From Gamsiella multidivaricata (Eukaryota > Mortierellomycota > Mortierellomycetes > Mortierellales > Mortierellaceae): 64,000 bases of DNA. The position numbers were made by a program, and so were the translations under genes. Where the stretch lies: contig NW_026251724.1 of NCBI RefSeq assembly GCF_025024155.1, positions 62,001-126,000 on the forward strand, written 5' to 3'. A model generated the notes under the pieces. That model worked only from the letters and a program-made list of their open reading frames with translations. It was not told the origin of the DNA and did no database searches. Shown here one piece after another: positions 9,957 to 24,434 of this stretch; the stretch's first letter is position 1; every line of letters begins with the position of its first letter.

Positions 9957-10756
9957 GGCGAAGAGTTGTGGGTTATGCGTTCGGATCGAGTGTGGTACAT
10001 ATCGAGCTCGGGTAGCCCTTAATAGAGCGTGATTTAAAAGAAGAGGTTGCCTGTAGGATTCGAACCTTGCCTCTTTTCTTGGTTCTTCCGATGTAGAAGC
10101 ATGAAGTTATACGTTCCATAGCAATATCTAATGCAGGCCTCTTTTTCTTGGTTCGAATATCTACGATGGTTTGATTGTTCGTATATTGGTTTCTACCGGT
10201 TTATTGAGGCGATCCTTTTACAATTATCCCAACAACAAATATCAGCATGGAAGGGCAACACAACCAAGCTAACCAGACTGATAGCCATCTTCCCTCGCCC
10301 AGCGAGTCCCCTGAATCCCAAATCTCCAGCAAAAGTATGATCACGTGCGTATATCCACTGTGTGTGTGGGTCGCGTTTTGAGTTTTGTCTCGCAGGTGCC
10401 CGAAGGGATACGGCAAGAGACCAGGAGTGGAAGGAAAAGAAAAAAAAAAAAAAGAGAAAGAACAGAATCGAAAACGTGCCTCTGGCCCGAAGAATGCCGT
10501 CAACGAGCAGTAGGAGGGATTGCTTTGATTGGACTTTTCCGACTGTGGAGTTCAGTAAGGACGAAGCATGCAGGAGAAAAAAAAGATGGAGCCTTTTTTT
10601 TTTTTGCATCCATGTATGATTTTATTAACTTGCTCTCTATCTTTTCTCCCCCGTCTGCAACCTCATTTTTCTTTCATTTTCTCCATTCAGCTTTTGCCAT
10701 TCACCATTCATTCATCACCATTCCCTCTTTGAGGTGACCGACAGCACAGACGAAAC
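9957..10756. other. intergenic region between PRKRIP1 and the HMMR-like gene
   Basis: An 800-bp divergent promoter region. On the minus strand near 10045-10080 there is a GGTTCGAATCC sequence identical to a Pol III B box, inside a short palindrome (aagagg...cctctt), but no tRNA can be folded around it. It is probably a tRNA-derived or SINE-like scrap. The part after 10430 is purine-, then pyrimidine-rich and likely holds the 5' leader of the + strand gene. Confidence 0.4.
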
Positions 10757-13700
10757 ATGTTTCCGCGAAGCGAGCGTTTTGTGGAGAAGGTGTGTACCAC
10801 TCAACTGTATTTTCATGGACACAAGTAATTACTCAGGATGCGGCATCTAATAGTATTCTGTGATACACTCAATTCACCCTCTATTCGCTGGCATTGAACC
10901 CCAGATTGAAATCACTCCTGGGCCTAACCATTACGATGTCAGGGCTGGCGACGATGATCCTTACAAGCGATTTGGATTCTTGGGCAAGACCAAGCGCTTC
11001 AACGAAAACACAAAAGGCTCTGGGACTGGAGGAACAGGGTCAGGAGGACCAGGAGGACTCTATGAACGCAACTCGCTTTCAACATCATTGCCCTCGCTTG
11101 TTATTGATGATGGCACACAGTCTCCGGACACCGCCTCTGTACACTCGAACGGGTCCACGACACCAGATCATACAAAGAGGCCTACCAATCCTCGGTCCAA
11201 GAGTAGCGACAAACTGGGACTCGCATTTGCCGCCAACACGAGCAAAGTTGAGGAGAGGCTCAAGCGAGAGGTTAGTAAATCAAATGTCCGTGTATTCTGC
11301 CGATGGTCAAATGTATGCTGAGTTCAGCAGGTCATTGGTGTCCTGTATTTAGCATCTTCCAGCGGCAGAGATGCGTTGTCCATGAAACCAAACAGTTATT
11401 CCTTATATGGTTGACGCAAAATTCTTACGCGATGGTTTTTCTCAAATAAACCAGCTGGCAGACCTGACGGAGAAATTCGAAAAGTACCGTATCGCACGAC
11501 AGAAGGAGCTGGACGTGATGAGCGAGAAGCAGAAGAAGGCCGAGATCATGTATCAAACCGTCGTCAAGGACAAGAACGCGGTTCAAACCCAATTAGCTAG
11601 CAAAGAATCTGAAATCGGTACGTTGCTTGTCTTTAACACTAATTCATTTTTTTTCGTGGCATTTGGCGGGAACAAGGGAATTCTATATTTATGAAGCACG
11701 CTCAACTGCTCTTGCGAGGCATGTCTAATGTCGCACAAACAACCCAACTAATCCTCCTTCGGCCTTTTTTTTTGAAACCACAAAACATGCGTGCATAGCT
11801 GAACTCGGCGTACGGCACAATATGCTGAAGGCTACTGTAAGTGCTAATGCTCTGTGGGACGGCAGTGCACCACATCTGCCGCAAAATTAAAGTTGATTTA
11901 AGGTTAATGAGCAGCTTGCTGAAAATAATCTATGCTCACAACCCCTATGCCTACGGCTCCCCCCTACTTTGCTCTCTATATCGGCACATATAGCTCGAAA
12001 AATCAGAAAAGGCTGCTACCGTAGTGAATGAGAAAATCGGCAAGACCAACCAGCTGCAGAAGCGGATTGACGAGCTAGAAAAACTCCTCATCAGAACCAA
12101 GGCGTCTCTGGAGGAACAGGAATCAATTTCGAGTGAAGCCCTGCAGAAGCTTGATCTGGAGCGCCAGCAACTACAGCAGCAGTTAATCAACCAAAAAGAA
12201 TTAGTCGAGCAGGACGCCCTACAAGCAAGTGAGCGACAACGACTTATCGATGGACGACACGCAGAAGAACTCAAAGTGGCGAGAGAGAATTCGAATGGAT
12301 GGATGATTAAATTTGAAGACCTTGAGCGGCTGCTCAGGGACCTAGAGCAAAAGCTAGAGACTGAGAGGAGGACAGTCGAGGAGCTAAGAGCAGCTTTGAA
12401 GCGCGAGCGAGAAGAGCTACAGGGCCAAATCGATTCCGCCAACGTCCGTATTCGAAAAATGGAGCAGGAAAAGATGGATATAGAAATCGCATCAAAAGCG
12501 GCCGTAAACCACTTACAGGAGGAAAAGGCTAACCTTGATCAGGCGCTGCTGACAACTCGCCAGGAACTAGAGGAGTTGACAGAGAGGTACGAGACGAACG
12601 AGAGAATGTTAGAAGAGCAGCGCGCACGGCACTTGGACACTGTCGAGATCATGACCCAGCGATACGAAGAACAGCAGGCAGAGTTCGCAAAGGAGCGTCA
12701 GGAGCATTCAAGGGCACGACAGGATCTGGAGGAGTCAATGGCACACCTGATCTCCGAGCTCAGTCGCAACCGCGAGGCATTATTCAAGATGCAACAGGAG
12801 AAGGCGAGCTTGCAGGACAAGTACGACCAAAGTCAATCAGAACTCCAACAGATATCGAGTGCCAAGGCGATCCTAGACCAAAAACATGAGCAGCTGAAGT
12901 TGTCGTTTGAGCAGGAGCAGGAGCGGTGGGCTGAGAAATACAACACTCTTTTAGCAGAATCAGAAAGCCAGAAACAGGAGTCTGATGTCGCCATGGCAGA
13001 GCTGAAGGAGAGGCTTGACAAGAGGAATGAGGAGTTATCACGGGTGATGAAGAGTGTTGTAGTCATTCAGGCCGAACTGGAAGCAGTCGAATCCCAGCGT
13101 GAGGAGGTCACAACCCAAAGAATTGAGGAAGAGAGGAAGGCAATCAAGATGATGGAGAGACTCACAGAGTTAGAGCAGAAAAATATCGCAGCGACGCAGC
13201 AGATGTCAGCAATAGGAAAGGATAAGGAAGCTTTGGAGACTGAACGCGATCAACTGAAGCACGCAGTCGCGGCCAAGGAGAAGTCTATCGGTTCACTTGA
13301 ATCCGAGATCAAGGTGATTGCAAGCGACTCCAAAGAGCAGAGTTTCCAGGATCAAAAGCGGATAAAGGAGTTGGAGAACATGCATCTGATAGCTGCAAAA
13401 GAGGTGGAGCTGTTTCGTGCAAAGGAGAAGGAATGGGTGTCCGAGAAAGCCAGGTCTATTCAGGATGCCGCGAGTCAGAAGGAGCAGATCGAGATCCTTC
13501 AGTGCACACTGGCCAAGACAACTATCGAGAAGCAGGTCGAATCCAAGGCAAGCGCTGGCCGCATCAAGGAACTCGAGGACCGATGTCGTGCAATGGAGAG
13601 TGCATTCAAGCTGATGTTTGACAAGTCAGGATCAACACAGGAGATCAAACAGAACCAATCGAAAGAGACCTGGGAGCAGTACTCTGCCGCAGTGCTTGAT

Positions 13701-14900
13701 GTCCTCTCTTACCACACTAACGAGTGCTCCATCAGCAAGACCGAACATGCTGCTCTTCTGGAGGAGAAGTCGTCGCTCGAACAGACATCAGCTACATTAA
13801 GAGCCGCTCTTCAGGAACAGGAAGCCACGTTCAAGGAAGCCCTGGACAAACACGCGGGTCTACTTGCCAAGATTGCTGAACTCGAGGATCAGATTCGCCA
13901 GCTGAACGTCCAGGTCGAGTTATTAGAAGCTGAGAGCATTGGCAAAGTGGCCATCATCAAGGCTCTTCAGGACGAATACGATTATCAGGAAAAAATCATT
14001 CGGGATCTCTCCAAAAATGAAGATTTGGCAAAGGAAGTCGCCCAACTCGAGGATGAACTCCGGAGAATGACAGACCACACACGTGAAACAGACGAGTGGA
14101 TCAAACAAGTTCAGGAAGACAACAACAAGTACAGAGAAGCGTATGTAAAGGCTGATGTGGCGCGTGAAGAGACATTGCTCGACATGGCAAAGCTGCATGA
14201 CGAGCTTGCAGAGGCTGAGCAAGCGCGCCTTCAGGTCGAGAACCAGCTCCAGGCCGAGGTCAGTGCTTTGATTAAGAAGAGCAGCCTATCTAGCGATGAG
14301 CTCTCGCGGCTTTCGAAGATGAGCACCAACTCTACACAGAACATGAATTTGAAACAGAAGGTATAGAGTCGTCATTGTTTCTTACGTTTCGTTAGACCTC
14401 CGACATTAGTGGTAGGCTGGATTCTAACACGAACGCGTTGCTGGCCACCTACAAAATGTCATTATTAGATCAAACAGATCGTGCAGCTGAAGGAAGAGAT
14501 CCTTGCCCTCAAGAAGAAAAACATAACTCTTTCTAATACCCGGGACTCACTGCGGCTCAAGTGTCTAAAAATGGAGCGGGAGCTCGAGGCATATAAGGCA
14601 GCCAATATCACGACAGTGTCATTAGGAGGTTCGTTACAAGGTGGATACCAACAATCCAATCAGGGCTCCATATCTGGGGCCTCGTCTGTGATCTCGTCGT
14701 CCTCAACGGTGCTGGGCGCGTCTGACCAAGCGCCGAATGGGAAGTTGCAGCTTCAGGGACTCGTCCCTGAGACGTCGTCTGCCGCACGCTCCCGCTCGAA
14801 CTCACCTGGATCGACAAAGTCCTCGCGAGAAGCGAATCAGCGGCCGATTCGATCCCGAGCAGCACGCAGTTACATGGCGGGCCATCTAACAGCGAACTGA
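10757..14900 (+). CDS. HMMR/RHAMM-like long coiled-coil protein
   Basis: Six exons in phase: 10757-10789, 10905-11270, 11455-11617, 11799-11836, 11994-14360 and 14469-14900; 1,132 residues. The N-terminus carries ITPGPNHYDVRAGDDD, like the conserved start of hyaluronan-mediated motility receptor (P-S/G-P...YDV). Residues about 130-1000 are almost continuous coiled coil. The junction of exons 5 and 6 gives MNLKQK|IKQIVQLKEEILAL, matching the HMMR C-terminal motif LKQKIKHVVKLK. The tail is a disordered Ser-rich basic segment. Animal HMMR is a spindle-pole and centrosome protein. A microtubule or spindle role here is inference, since fungal members are uncharacterised as far as I know. Exon 4 is only 38 nt. 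Confidence 0.8.
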
Positions 14901-15223
14901 ATTGTAGAATAGAGTATATATAGAGAGTCTTGTAACAATAGCATCCTGGCAAAAGCAGTGAAAAATAAAGCGAGTATACAACAAATGATTGGATACGTAG
15001 TCGATCCGGCGTCTTGTATGCCTTTGTGCAGATGCGATCAAGATAAGTGTGATACACTAAGATTTGATTATCTTGTCACTACCCGACATTTGCATAAAAA
15101 CCAATCATTGCTGGTTCTTTCTTTCTCTCTCTTCTTTCTTCTGTCTATTCTACTCCGCACCCTCGTCCCTTCTCTAATTCTCCACTCTACTTCACAGAAG
15201 TCTTGCACGCTTGTCACCTCAGC

Positions 15224-16813
<1,590 letters not shown>

Positions 16814-17009
16814 TCGTCTCCTCGACAACGAATACCTCATTTCTTATAGACCTTAGAGCGATACATTGAATATAATGTTTGTATCATACTTGTATTCTGT
16901 AAACGATAAAAAAATCCGTTCATTCGTAAGCCACGCCTCGAGGGTCTTTTGATCAACAGAAGCTTCTGCCATTCCAACATACTCATTCAGCATCCCGCAA
17001 CGCACCACC

Positions 17010-18195
17010 ATGGACGAACACGCTCCAATCGTATACGACCTAACTCAGTACAAGGAGGAGACCAAGCATTGGGGCACGGATCCTTCCGCATATCTGCTGC
17101 GCTACTACACTAAATATTACTTCTTGGCAACAAGTAAGGAAATGACTATCTGATCTGCACATAACGTTCTATATCATCCATTGCGTCGTCAAAAGGATGT
17201 CGGAGATGTGCCATTTTAAGGCATGGCCTGCCAGCAGAGAGGAAAGAGAGCATCGTGAATAGATAAGCACCAAAACCAACAAAGTGCTGTCTTTACTCCT
17301 CTTTCTCGAATTAGGCGGCAAAGAGCTGAAGCACCTCATCACCAGCAATATCATCGACTTTGAGACAGGACTCCAAGTCCTTCGCGGCGACCAGTTCGTC
17401 TATCAATCTCCCAACAAACTCTGTATAACTGGTCTGGCGCCCACACATCCACTCATCGCCGAAAGGAGCCGTTATCAGGTCTTGAGCATTCGTTTTGATC
17501 CAAAAATTCTGACCTGTCTCCCACAGCCAACCTCCGTCCCGGCTAACTCGAAAAAGCAGCCACCTCCGCCTTGCCATTCCGAGACCGTAATCTGCAAGAT
17601 TGAGGCGCGAGATCTGTTGGCATTGGTTCAACAGAGCCAGGGGGACGCATTTGCTAAGGCAGAATCAAACTCAGGGTCGGTGCCAGCATCAGCGGCAGCA
17701 GCGCTAAATGTATTAGAGGGACCAGTGACCGGATCGGCAGGCATTGAAGCGTCTAAAACGTCGTCGACATTAGAACTAGAAACAATGACACCGGAGAGCC
17801 AAGGACAGACTACGAAACCAAAAGAGTCAGTTGATTCGTCGAGGGTGCTGTTCGTGGTCCGGGGAGCTATCAGTGGACATGTCATTGAGCTGAACGAAAG
17901 ATTGCTTCGGCGCGATGCTCCTGAAATCACAGATCCGGTCGTCATCCAAACCATATTAGACAAGGTATGCATTTTTTTTTTTTTTTTTTTTGCTGTTGTT
18001 CATAGTTTCGTTGATCACATGCGAGCGGAAGCACTGATAACGCGTCTTTATTCTTCCATCACCCAGGCTTCGACGCATGGGTTCATCGCGGTAATAAGAC
18101 CCAAAGTTGACAAATCTGAGATTGCGCTAAAGGATCTGTGCACGATGGAGGATTACGACCGACTTAGACAGCACGGTGATATAAAAGTACAATGA
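17010..18195 (+). CDS. ABITRAM: ABITRAM (FAM206A/Simiate)-like protein
   Basis: Three exons (17010-17133, 17315-17964, 18067-18195); 300 residues against about 180 in animals. The N-terminal YLLRYYTKYYF, the NKLCITGLAPTHPLI strand, VICKIEARD, and the C-terminal FVVRGAISGHVIELNERLL plus HGFIAVIRPK all fit the lipoyl-like ABITRAM fold. The extra length is a low-complexity insertion of about 90 residues between CKIEARD and the VRG motif. In animals the protein binds actin and modulates transcription. Its fungal role is unknown to me. The last intron (17965-18066) is 102 bp, a multiple of three without a stop, so unspliced mRNA would stay in frame; homology across the junction supports splicing. 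Confidence 0.85.
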
Positions 18196-18462
18196 GGCCT
18201 TTTTTAAATGTAAATTCTTTATGAGAAGACTGTGGCGGAATATCTCTATCATCGCATCGCACAGCGACACATTCCTTGTAATAATATGTACATAAGTGTG
18301 AATCCGTAATGAGCTATGGTACATGGCATGAAAACGTAATAGCAAGATGACCCCGCTCTTTCCTGGCGTTGTTAAGCGAAGCGGCATTCTTGTTAAGCTA
18401 TTCGGCGATTTTAAAGCAACGCGCAGACTTGATTAGTCGCGAAACCAGAGAAAACGTAACTA

Positions 18463-21400
18463 TCACGATGAGCGGACGCTCTTGATTCCCGTTTCAAACA
18501 CTTCTAGCCATTGCGAAAGTTCGTTGACGGTCAACTGCAGTTCCTCTAGTAAGTCGTCGTTCCTGCGCAAGGCTTCCATCTGTAGTGATCGTGGTTCTGG
18601 AGTGACCATAAGCATATGCATCGGGACAGCCTGCAGTTGCTGTTGATTATGATGGTGATGCTGCTGCTGCTGCTGCTGTTGCTGTTGTGGCATTGGAGAG
18701 TGATGGGGATGAACGTTACTATGGTGCTGAGAATAGTGCTGGTGAGGGTGATGATGAAGACTGTGAGGGCCCAGGTGTTGACTGACGTTCTGTTGATCGT
18801 TGCTTGCCACGAGAGTGGGGGCGACGGAGATATTACTCGCATTACTGTTGATGTTGCCATTGCTGAGATGGCTACTGCCTTGATTGTATGAGGGATTGGT
18901 GATATTCACCACGGGCTTTGCATTGGTGAAAGGAGCCATGGTAGAGGAACTGTTGTACGGCGATGAAACGTTGGTCGAACTGGTGTTACTGGTGTTGGTA
19001 ATCAGCGGTTGAGTTGAAGGTGATGAGATGTTCGTGGGCACAGACGATGACAAGGAGGAAGAACTGTTAACGGAATATGAAGCGCCCGATGTCAGCTGCT
19101 GGTTTCCATGCGTTAATCCGTTGCTAGTTCCTCCATTTGCCTGCCCAGCAGCCATGGCTCCGGATATACTGCCAAAGGACGATGATAGTGAGGAGGACGA
19201 TGGCATAGAGTGCAGTGCAGGACGCAGAGGGCTCGAAGACAGAGTCGACACATTCATGGACGATGGCGCAATGAAGCGAGTGGTTGAAGGCGATGGAGGT
19301 AGTAAGAGAGGATTCGGTGCATAGTCATCCACAGAGCTCTAGATGAATGTATGAATGTATGAATGTATACAAGCATAGGGTATGAAAAGAACAGTCGTCA
19401 GTAAGCCAATAGATCATGATCTTATCTCGGCCCCCGGGATAGTGTCAATTTGACCGGTCCACGAACCTTTTTCGGAGGAATCATGATGACCGAGAGTCCA
19501 CCGTTCAGATTTGTCATGCTGATACTACGTCGACGCGGCGAGCTGGCGCGTCTGTACCGGTGGATATCTGCCGAGTTTGACTCGTGTGCATAAGAGTACT
19601 GTTGTTGATAATACGCTGGATGCTGATGGAAATGGGCCTGTGGCAAAGTTGGCTGCTGTGCCTGTTGTGCGGAGAAAGAGCCCAGTACATGTGGTGGACG
19701 ACTCGACTGAAAGCTACTTTTCGAGATTCCCTCCTGCTCCTCATTCCGTCTCAACATGCTGGCAGAGCGTATTCTTCTTGCAAAGTTTTCGCTCGAGCCA
19801 ACTGTCCGTAAACCAGGTCGTGCCATCACAACCCCAGGGCCTGATCCAGATCCCGCTGTTGTGAAGCCTCCAGTGGCTGCAGCAGGGGTTGATACAGACG
19901 CGGATGATACAGAAGACGTGGACGAAGAAGATAATGAGATAGCATGATTGGTTAGAGCTGGGTTGCTCAGTTGACCGAATGTCGGATCGCTGTTGATATT
20001 CGAACCGGGTGAGAGCCCATCCTTGTCGCTCGAGGTAATACTACCGCGATGTTGATCATGGGCAGCCGAGAATGCGCTATCGGGCAAGGCGTTAATCATT
20101 CTCAGGTGGGCGGGAGAATGACCGAAAGGCGGTAATTTTTCTTCACTAATGTTGATGGGTTGCATGCTCAATGCAGCAATACCGGATGAGATTCCTGCAA
20201 TCGATCCCGTATAGGACATGCCGGACGCCGAGCTGGCGCTTTCACTACTGTGTGCACTGCCCATCCCAGATCCAGATTCCAAGCCATGGAAAGTCGAGCT
20301 CCGTACCGCCGCTGCACTGGGTGGCCGCATCGGCAAGCTGGGACGTAGATGGGAGTAACGCTCCGTCTGCGAGAAGTCCAGACTGGCCTTGCGGTGGGGA
20401 ATCGCTGGGGGTAAATTGCTCCGCGAGTCATTGAGGACGCGGTTCTGTTGTTGCTGTTGTTGCGATTGCTGCTGCGATAGTCCCACCATTGATGACGGTA
20501 TCGTGGGCGATGGCCGTCTCTGCCCTGTGAGTCGAGCTAGATCTTTCGAAGAGCCCAGCGAAGTGTTTGCAACTGCGATTGAACCGCTTGTTGAATTTGA
20601 GGCCGAAGCCACGACAGCGGTTGGCGGAATGGCGGGCGAAGCTGGTGTGGAGCTAGGCCGTGCATTCTGTTGTTGAGTAAGCAGATGACTAGGAATAATG
20701 ATCTCGTGGCTGAAACTGCCCTTGTTGGCGGGAGGCAAAGATGTGGAGCCATCCGAGTCGGATGTTCCCTGCTTTATGTGCATACTCGACAAAATAGACG
20801 ATTGTGGAGGCGGCGGCACCGCTCTAGGTGAGCTCAATGGCGAGCTGCTGACTGCTCCACGGTTGAGTACATGGTGGTTGTGAAACGGATAGTCCGGTCC
20901 AGGAGCAGAGCCCATCAAGACGGGTGCCGAAGGTCTTCTGTCGAACCTGAAGGGCTTTGCCACGTTGAAGCCGAAGGGTAGCCGTGCGGACTCAACCGGT
21001 CGGATCCCTGGCGTAGGCTGATGCTGGTGCTGTTGATTTAGTCCCGATAACTGGGTTTGGTCCAGCATCGCGTTGGCATCCGGGTTGGGAACAGGTGACC
21101 GAGAGGCAAGCCTGGCATTGGTGATCTCCTCCAGATTAGGGATAGTGAGGGTCATGGGCGATGAGACCAGATGGGGCCCCTGTGAGGAGAGCATGGGGTA
21201 CGATGCGGACACGTCCTCTTCGCTTGCGCTCTTGTGATTCATGAAAAGCCGGAGCAGCGGATGAGATTCGTGAGAGATGACCGTTGGCTGCGACTTGGGT
21301 GGTGTCTGTTCTTTTGAGCTTCGTGATTTGTACGAAGATTTGGCCTTCACCGTTGGGGAGGATCCCTGAGTAGATGGAGGTATGGAGGTCATATTCTCCC

Positions 21401-23579
21401 ATCTTTGTTGAGTGTGTTCTGGCTGTCTCCCGCCCCGTCCTTGCATGACAACTCCGCTGTCCTGTGTTGAGAGGGTTGGGCTCTTTATCCCATTCGAATG
21501 CTCGCCTTTAGAATCCAGAGACGGCCGGCTGATACTGGACGCTCTCGATGGTGTTATCGTCGGAACTGTTTTTGCAGTCTATTCAAAAAAGGGAGCGTGT
21601 TAGCACAAACGCAACATGAGTGATTAATACATTGATAGCCGTCCCCATGAACACTTACATCAAATCTCCATGCGTCTGGATCCATCTCCATGTCAAAGCT
21701 CTCTAGCTCATGGTCAATGTCAATATCACTAGGAATATATGATATAACAGATGTGTTAGAAAATAGGCGGACTCATCAACATGGTGCCCTAGACCCATCC
21801 CCTAAAACGACTTACCTGTTGGTCTCTTCTTTATGGAGTGCCGAATCCAGTTTATGCTGCTTGAACTTGGCGACCAGATCTTTCAGTAATGAGATTGAAT
21901 TCTTGCTGTTACTCTTGATCCACTTTGTCTTCAATAAATCCTCTGCTGAGGGCCGCTAAATTTTGTCGATGAGTATAAATGCAGTGTAAGCCTTACTGGC
22001 ACTATTACAGTTATCCATGGGAAATGCTCCGAGTGCATACCTCATTGGGTTCTTCGTGAAGGCAGAGAGCGACAAACTCCTTCATGGCTGGGGACCAGTC
22101 GCCCTCTAACTGAGCAGGTCTTGACTTTGGAATTAATGACACGGCTCGCATAGGGTCCTGATCTGCGAACGGTGGATTCCCCGTGGCAATCTCATATATC
22201 GTAATTCCTAAGGACCAGATGTCAGCCTGGACAAGATAAACAGATAAGCACGCTGACGAAAATAGGCAGATCTGAAATACACTTAGGCCATTCCAGTTAC
22301 CTTATAGTCATAAGTCTGGCCTTCCCTGATCACCTCTGGTGCCATCCAGTACGGTGTGCCAACAAACGAGTTGCGCTTCAATGAGTTCATCGTTACTTGA
22401 CCCGCCACGCCAAAGTCGCATAGTTGTACCCGCCCCTCGTCCGTTAAGAGAATGTTGGCGGCTATTCGATCGATATGCATAATGCCATGTAGTTGGAAAT
22501 ATGAAGACGAGCAAGGGCAAACATGCAGGCAATCCAACGGGTGTGCAAAACAAAAGAAAAAGAAAAGAAAAGACAAAGTCGATCGGTGGTCAGTAATGTG
22601 CTTCGAACTATTCTGTAGTCTCGGCGTAAGGCCCTGGCAATCGAAGATATATGCGAGCAGGCGAAAATAGCATACCTTTAATGTCTCTGTGGATAATGCC
22701 ATGCTTATGAAGATATCCCAGTGCTTGGAGAACCTCCCTCGCAATGACTGCTATGCATTTTTCGTCTATCCTCGTCAAGGCTTGTAGCTACAGGGAACAG
22801 GAGATAGTGAAATCATTAGACGCCCTGGACGCCCTGAATAACCGCATTGTCACAGACGCGAGTCTATGTCCAAAGAGGGACCAAGGAGCTTTGAAGGGGT
22901 GTTTGTTGATGGGATGGTCACTGTTCACTGTGTAACTGTATCATCCCCGACCGTATTCTCGGCCAAACGGACATCTGCTCTTAGGCCCCTAATGAATTTC
23001 CTCTTACCAGAGATCGTATGCTTCCTCCCGCGGCATAGTCCATGACGATCCAGAGTTTTGTCCCATTCAAAAAGCTGCCATGGTATCGCGTAATGTTCTG
23101 TGAGTCGCAATTCTTGAGCTGCGATAAGGTCGCGATCTCTCGCTGGATATCTGAAACGTCTTCTTCCTCAGTGTCGAGATTGAGAACCTTGATAGCGACC
23201 ACTTGTTGTGTTGCATTCTCAATCCTAAATGCCACGAATAAATATAACACAGCATACACAGCCCAGGCCCGTAAAGATAGTGGTCAATGAGGGCTCTAGC
23301 AGTGATAGCATAGTATCTGCAAAGAAAGCATTACTGAGGCAGAGATGCAAAATAGTGGTAGCGATTGTGGTAATGGTTTCAGCTGTCGCATGGAACTTGC
23401 CACGCAATTTAATGATGCATGCGGCAGACATTAATGCAGAAGAGACGATGGACGAGTTGGTAGCTGAGGGCTTACCCTTTGTAGACGGCCCCATAAGCGC
23501 CGCGTCCTACAAGCTCCTGTCTTGTGAAGAGTTGGCTGGCAAAGATGGTATCCCCCGTCGCGATTCGTCTGCTCGACAT
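18463..23579 (-). CDS. NAK1: germinal-centre (STE20-type) protein kinase of the NAK1/KIC1 class
   Basis: Nine exons in phase: 23579-23476, 23224-23008, 22787-22676, 22461-22301, 22226-22041, 21955-21816, 21728-21659, 21578-19467 and 19338-18463; about 1,325 residues. The kinase domain (about residues 15-275) has [35 protein letters not shown] and the activation segment [12 protein letters not shown], all catalytic residues intact. The wording of the glycine loop and [13 protein letters not shown] places it with fungal NAK1/KIC1, the kinase acting on the Orb6/Cbk1 NDR branch (MOR/RAM) for polarity and septation. A very long Ser/Pro/Gln-rich tail follows, ending in [20 protein letters not shown]. 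The last intron has a weak donor (GTTCGT); without it the protein would stop at 19422. Poly-Gln runs lie near 18655-18685 and 20445-20475. Confidence 0.88.
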
Positions 23580-24163
23580 TGCCTAGCCAAAGAGAGCGCT
23601 GAATGTGTATGTAAGGATGGTAGCGGCTCTGGAATAGCTGGATTTCATATAATTAAATAAAAAAAACAACAAAACAAAACAAAAAAAAAAAATTGTGGTT
23701 CAAAGTCGAGAGGGTAAAATGTAGAGTCCAGAAGCAAGGCTGGAAGGATGGATGGAGAAGAGGGGAGAGTGGAGTGATGAACGAGCTAAACCAGAGAGGA
23801 GAACTCGAACCAAATCATGTGACTATAGTCCTGTAGGAGAATGCATCTCCCCAATTTGGGGGATCTGGACAATGCAGCCTGTGGCACGCCTGCGCGCCTG
23901 GGGGGATCTGGCGTCAATAAAAAAAGAACTGGAGATAGAGGCAATGTCCGTAGACATGGCCCTGGTTCGGAACATAGATGCAAAGAACCTTGGCCTCTAC
24001 TTATCTATTATTCATCGCGCTAGCTATTTCCTTTCTCATCTTATTTTAGGCTTAAGGTCGCCAGCACGAAGAGCGAGACGAATGGCATTAGCGAGGAGAC
24101 TGGCCAGAGCAGCACGAACTACACGAGCAGGAACAAGGCCAAGGATCGTCCCACTGTTGCAGG
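23580..24163. other. intergenic, with unexplained coding-like stretch
   Basis: Upstream of the kinase. An A-rich tract at about 23658-23692 is followed by a segment where one + frame from about 24057 reads VASTKSETNGISEETGQSST, then 19 further residues, and continues into the repeat at 24164, where it closes with GYRRGGAGMLR and a stop at 24211-24213. No start codon or upstream exon could be defined. It may be the tail of a mobile-element gene. Confidence 0.35.
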
Positions 24164-24434
24164 TACTGCTATGCATACAGGCTACCGGCGAGGAGGCGCT
24201 GGTATGCTGCGTTGATGAATTCTGAACGTCAATACCTTGTTGCAGATGCTGCCAGAAAGCCCAGACTCAGAGCCGTTCGGTCATCAGTTCTGGCCTGACT
24301 TGTAGTGGTCTTCGGCTATTAGTGTATGACACAGCACACATGCTGAACGCCAAGACCCCAAGACGGCCTCCAGCGCAATCAAAACCACATCGCTGGCTAG
24401 AACATAGCTAGCGCAACCCTCAAAAGGATAAAGG
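24164..24434 (+). repeat. dispersed repeat RPT-254, copy A
   Basis: 24181-24434 matches 39783-40036 at 250 of 254 positions with no gap and in the same orientation. The 17 bp before it also align, with transitions only. Inside, both copies share the end of an open frame (GYRRGGAGMLR then TGA), and near the right end a 9-bp hairpin (cgctggcta, loop of five, tagctagcg). No terminal inverted repeat or duplication is visible. Likely the 3' end of a mobile element of unknown class. Confidence 0.75.

Noticed and set aside
10040..10082. GGTTCGAATCC B-box-like sequence suggesting a tRNA on the minus strand
   Set aside because: The flanking bases do not form a five-pair T stem, and no acceptor, D or anticodon arm can be folded.
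18616..18891. Leu/Met-rich + strand ORF opposite the poly-Gln/His region
   Set aside because: It is an antisense shadow of the CAG/CAC-type repeats in the kinase tail.
18463..19332. 289-codon Ser/Gln/His-rich ORF as a separate gene
   Set aside because: Its listed start is GTG, no promoter is seen, and it joins in phase to the kinase exon; better treated as the last exon.
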